Shown: piece by piece, positions 5,062 to 6,107 of the stretch
Position numbering within the stretch: the first letter of the stretch is position 1
How the letters are laid out: every line of letters begins with the position of its first letter
DNA from: an uncultured Verrucomicrobiales bacterium
GTDB lineage: Bacteria > Verrucomicrobiota > Verrucomicrobiia > Limisphaerales > JACDHS01
NCBI GenBank assembly: GCA_937983475.1
Contig: CALJZV010000054.1
Location: forward strand, 1-6,107
Direction: 5' to 3'
DNA length: 6,107 nucleotides
Notes under the pieces: model-generated
The model's database searches: none
Told to the model about the DNA's origin: nothing
Seen by the model: only the letters and a program-made list of their open reading frames with translations
Translations under genes and position numbers: made by a program

Positions 5062-5952
5062 ATGAACCGACGACATTTTCTGCGCAACGCATCGCTGGCC
5101 ACGCTGGCGCTTTCCGGAACCGAGCTTTCATTTTCCCAAAAGGAAACCCCGCAAGGCATCGCCCAACACAAGATCTACGCCTTTGAAAAACCGCTGCATT
5201 TTCTCGACAACGCCGCGCTGGCCAACCTCATCGCCGGGCTGGGATTTTCCGGCATCGAAGCCACCGTTCGCCCGGGTGGCCGCGTCCCGCCGGAGCGGGT
5301 CGAGGAGGATTTGCCGCGACTCGTTGAGGCGCTGAAGAAGCGCGGACTTGAAATTGGCGTCATGGCCTCGGGCATCAACCGCGTCAACGACATCAACGAA
5401 AAAGTGCTGCGCACGGCCGCCAGGCTCGGCATCCGCCACTATCGCCTGGCCTACTGGCACTACGATTTCAAGAAGCCAATCCTGCCGCAGCTCGATGCCA
5501 TCGCTGCGGCGCTCAAGGAACTCGCCGCGCTCAACCGTGAACTGGGCCTCACCGCTGTGTATCAGAACCACGCCGGCGAAAAACTCGTCGGCGCGGTGTT
5601 GTGGGACATTTATTCGGTGATCAAGGATTTGAACCCCGCCGAGATCGGCCTGGCCTTCGACATCCGTCACGCCGTTCTGGAAAACGGCCTGAGCTGGCCC
5701 GCTCAGTTTCATCTGGCCAAGTCGCACATTCGCTCGGTGTACGTGAAGGATTTCGCCTGGGAAAACCGCAAGCCCAAAAACGTGCCGCTGGGCCAAGGCC
5801 AGGTGGACGCGAAATTTTTCCCGATGCTCAAGGAGGCCGGCTTCAGCGGCCCCATTTCCCTGCACGTCGAGTATCTCGATCACGTCAAGGACGCCCAGGT
5901 TCTCGGCGAAGCCTTGGGCCGCGATTTGAAGACGCTGCAAGGGTGGTTGTGA
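5062..5952 (+). CDS. Tat-exported sugar phosphate isomerase/epimerase-like TIM-barrel protein
   Basis: A 296-residue protein of the xylose isomerase-like (AP endonuclease 2 fold) TIM-barrel superfamily. It opens MNRRHFLRNASLATLALSG: twin arginines at 3-4 in an RRxFLR context and a short hydrophobic stretch form a Tat signal, so the protein is probably folded and exported, with cleavage near residue 25. Mature strands follow the barrel pattern: GIEATVRPGG (64-73), LEIGVMASGI, IRHYRLAYWHYD (124-135), LTAVYQNHAG (163-172), IGLAFDIRHA (195-204), HIRSVYVKDF (222-231) and ISLHVEYL (265-272). D200, H222 and E270 are the likely metal ligands. The strand-5 ligand, often Glu, seems to be Q168 or H170 here. 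Cytoplasmic relatives isomerise or epimerise sugars; exported versions are frequent in Planctomycetes and Verrucomicrobia, but the substrate is unknown. The ATG at 5062 lacks a clear Shine-Dalgarno but is fixed by the signal peptide. A possible RHS fragment begins 4 bp after the stop. Confidence 0.85.
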   Translation: MNRRHFLRNASLATLALSGTELSFSQKETPQGIAQHKIYAFEKPLHFLDNAALANLIAGLGFSGIEATVRPGGRVPPERVEEDLPRLVEALKKRGLEIGVMASGINRVNDINEKVLRTAARLGIRHYRLAYWHYDFKKPILPQLDAIAAALKELAALNRELGLTAVYQNHAGEKLVGAVLWDIYSVIKDLNPAEIGLAFDIRHAVLENGLSWPAQFHLAKSHIRSVYVKDFAWENRKPKNVPLGQGQVDAKFFPMLKEAGFSGPISLHVEYLDHVKDAQVLGEALGRDLKTLQGWL

Positions 5953-5956
5953 AATA

Positions 5957-6107
5957 ATGTTCCGCCATGTTGATGTCGCGGCGGGCAACCTGGCGTATCG
6001 CGCCAACGCCGCCGCCACCGTCACGGTGAACAACCAACCGGCCTACCGGCGGGGCGAGTATTTCCGGGTGGAGACGCCCGTTGCCAACGGGAGCGGCCCG
6101 GCGTATC
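5957..6107 (+). CDS. Partial open frame, RHS-repeat-protein-like segment (runs off window)
   Basis: Fifty codons from an ATG at 5957 stay open to the window end. The peptide starts MFRHVDVAAGNLAYRANAAA and continues TVTVNNQPAYRRGEYFRVE, then TPVANGSGPAY. The block TVTVN-x-x-x-AYRRGEYFR-VxNGSGP resembles, from memory, a stretch in the interior of long verrucomicrobial RHS-repeat proteins, upstream of the YD-repeat and core region. No signal peptide precedes it, and there is no Shine-Dalgarno: the ATG is 4 bp after the isomerase stop, and the frame itself is closed by a stop at 5927-5929. The start of a normal RHS protein is therefore missing. Either this is a 5'-truncated remnant, possibly a pseudogene, or a small gene coupled to the isomerase. 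The missing 3' part prevents a decision. Confidence 0.4.
   Translation, partial: MFRHVDVAAGNLAYRANAAATVTVNNQPAYRRGEYFRVETPVANGSGPAY

Noticed and set aside
5128..6033. 301-codon minus-strand open frame opposite the isomerase gene
   Set aside because: It is a GC-rich antisense shadow of the isomerase, which has a signal peptide and family motifs; the antisense product has no recognisable domain.

Overview
The window reads as GC-rich chromosomal DNA of a free-living bacterium of the Planctomycetes-Verrucomicrobia group, most likely a verrucomicrobium. This is an inference from gene content. It has a haem domain of the Pirellula/Verrucomicrobium type, a Tat-exported TIM-barrel sugar isomerase-like protein, a long MFS permease, a GC-rich dispersed-type palindrome and an RHS-like tail fragment of a kind I associate with verrucomicrobial genomes. 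No RNA gene, CRISPR array, transposase gene or phage gene is visible.

Layout. Positions 24-2594 hold three genes on the minus strand. In transcription order they are a 54-residue FmdB-type zinc-ribbon protein (2594-2430), a tandem two-domain universal stress protein (2327-1251) and an exported mono-haem c-type cytochrome with a helical-repeat region (1175-24). The gaps of 102 and 75 bp would allow an operon. A 217-bp divergent intergenic region separates them from a plus-strand MFS transporter (2812-4344), which probably has 14 membrane helices. A minus-strand VOC/glyoxalase-fold protein (4747-4349) converges on the transporter, with only 4 bp between the stop codons.

The 314-bp region 4748-5061 separates the VOC gene from the divergent plus-strand gene. 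It contains what looks like a small non-autonomous mobile element: 23-bp inverted ends, a 7-bp direct repeat outside them and a long palindrome in the middle. Next come a Tat-signal sugar phosphate isomerase/epimerase-like protein (5062-5952) and, 4 bp after its stop codon, an open frame that runs off the window and looks like the interior of an RHS-type protein.

How the genes might work together. Zinc ribbon, Usp and cytochrome fit a stress or respiratory cluster, and transporter plus isomerase fit carbohydrate or organic-acid use, but the sequence does not prove either link. I see no clear new multi-gene system. The most interesting items are the MITE-like element and the possible truncated RHS fragment.
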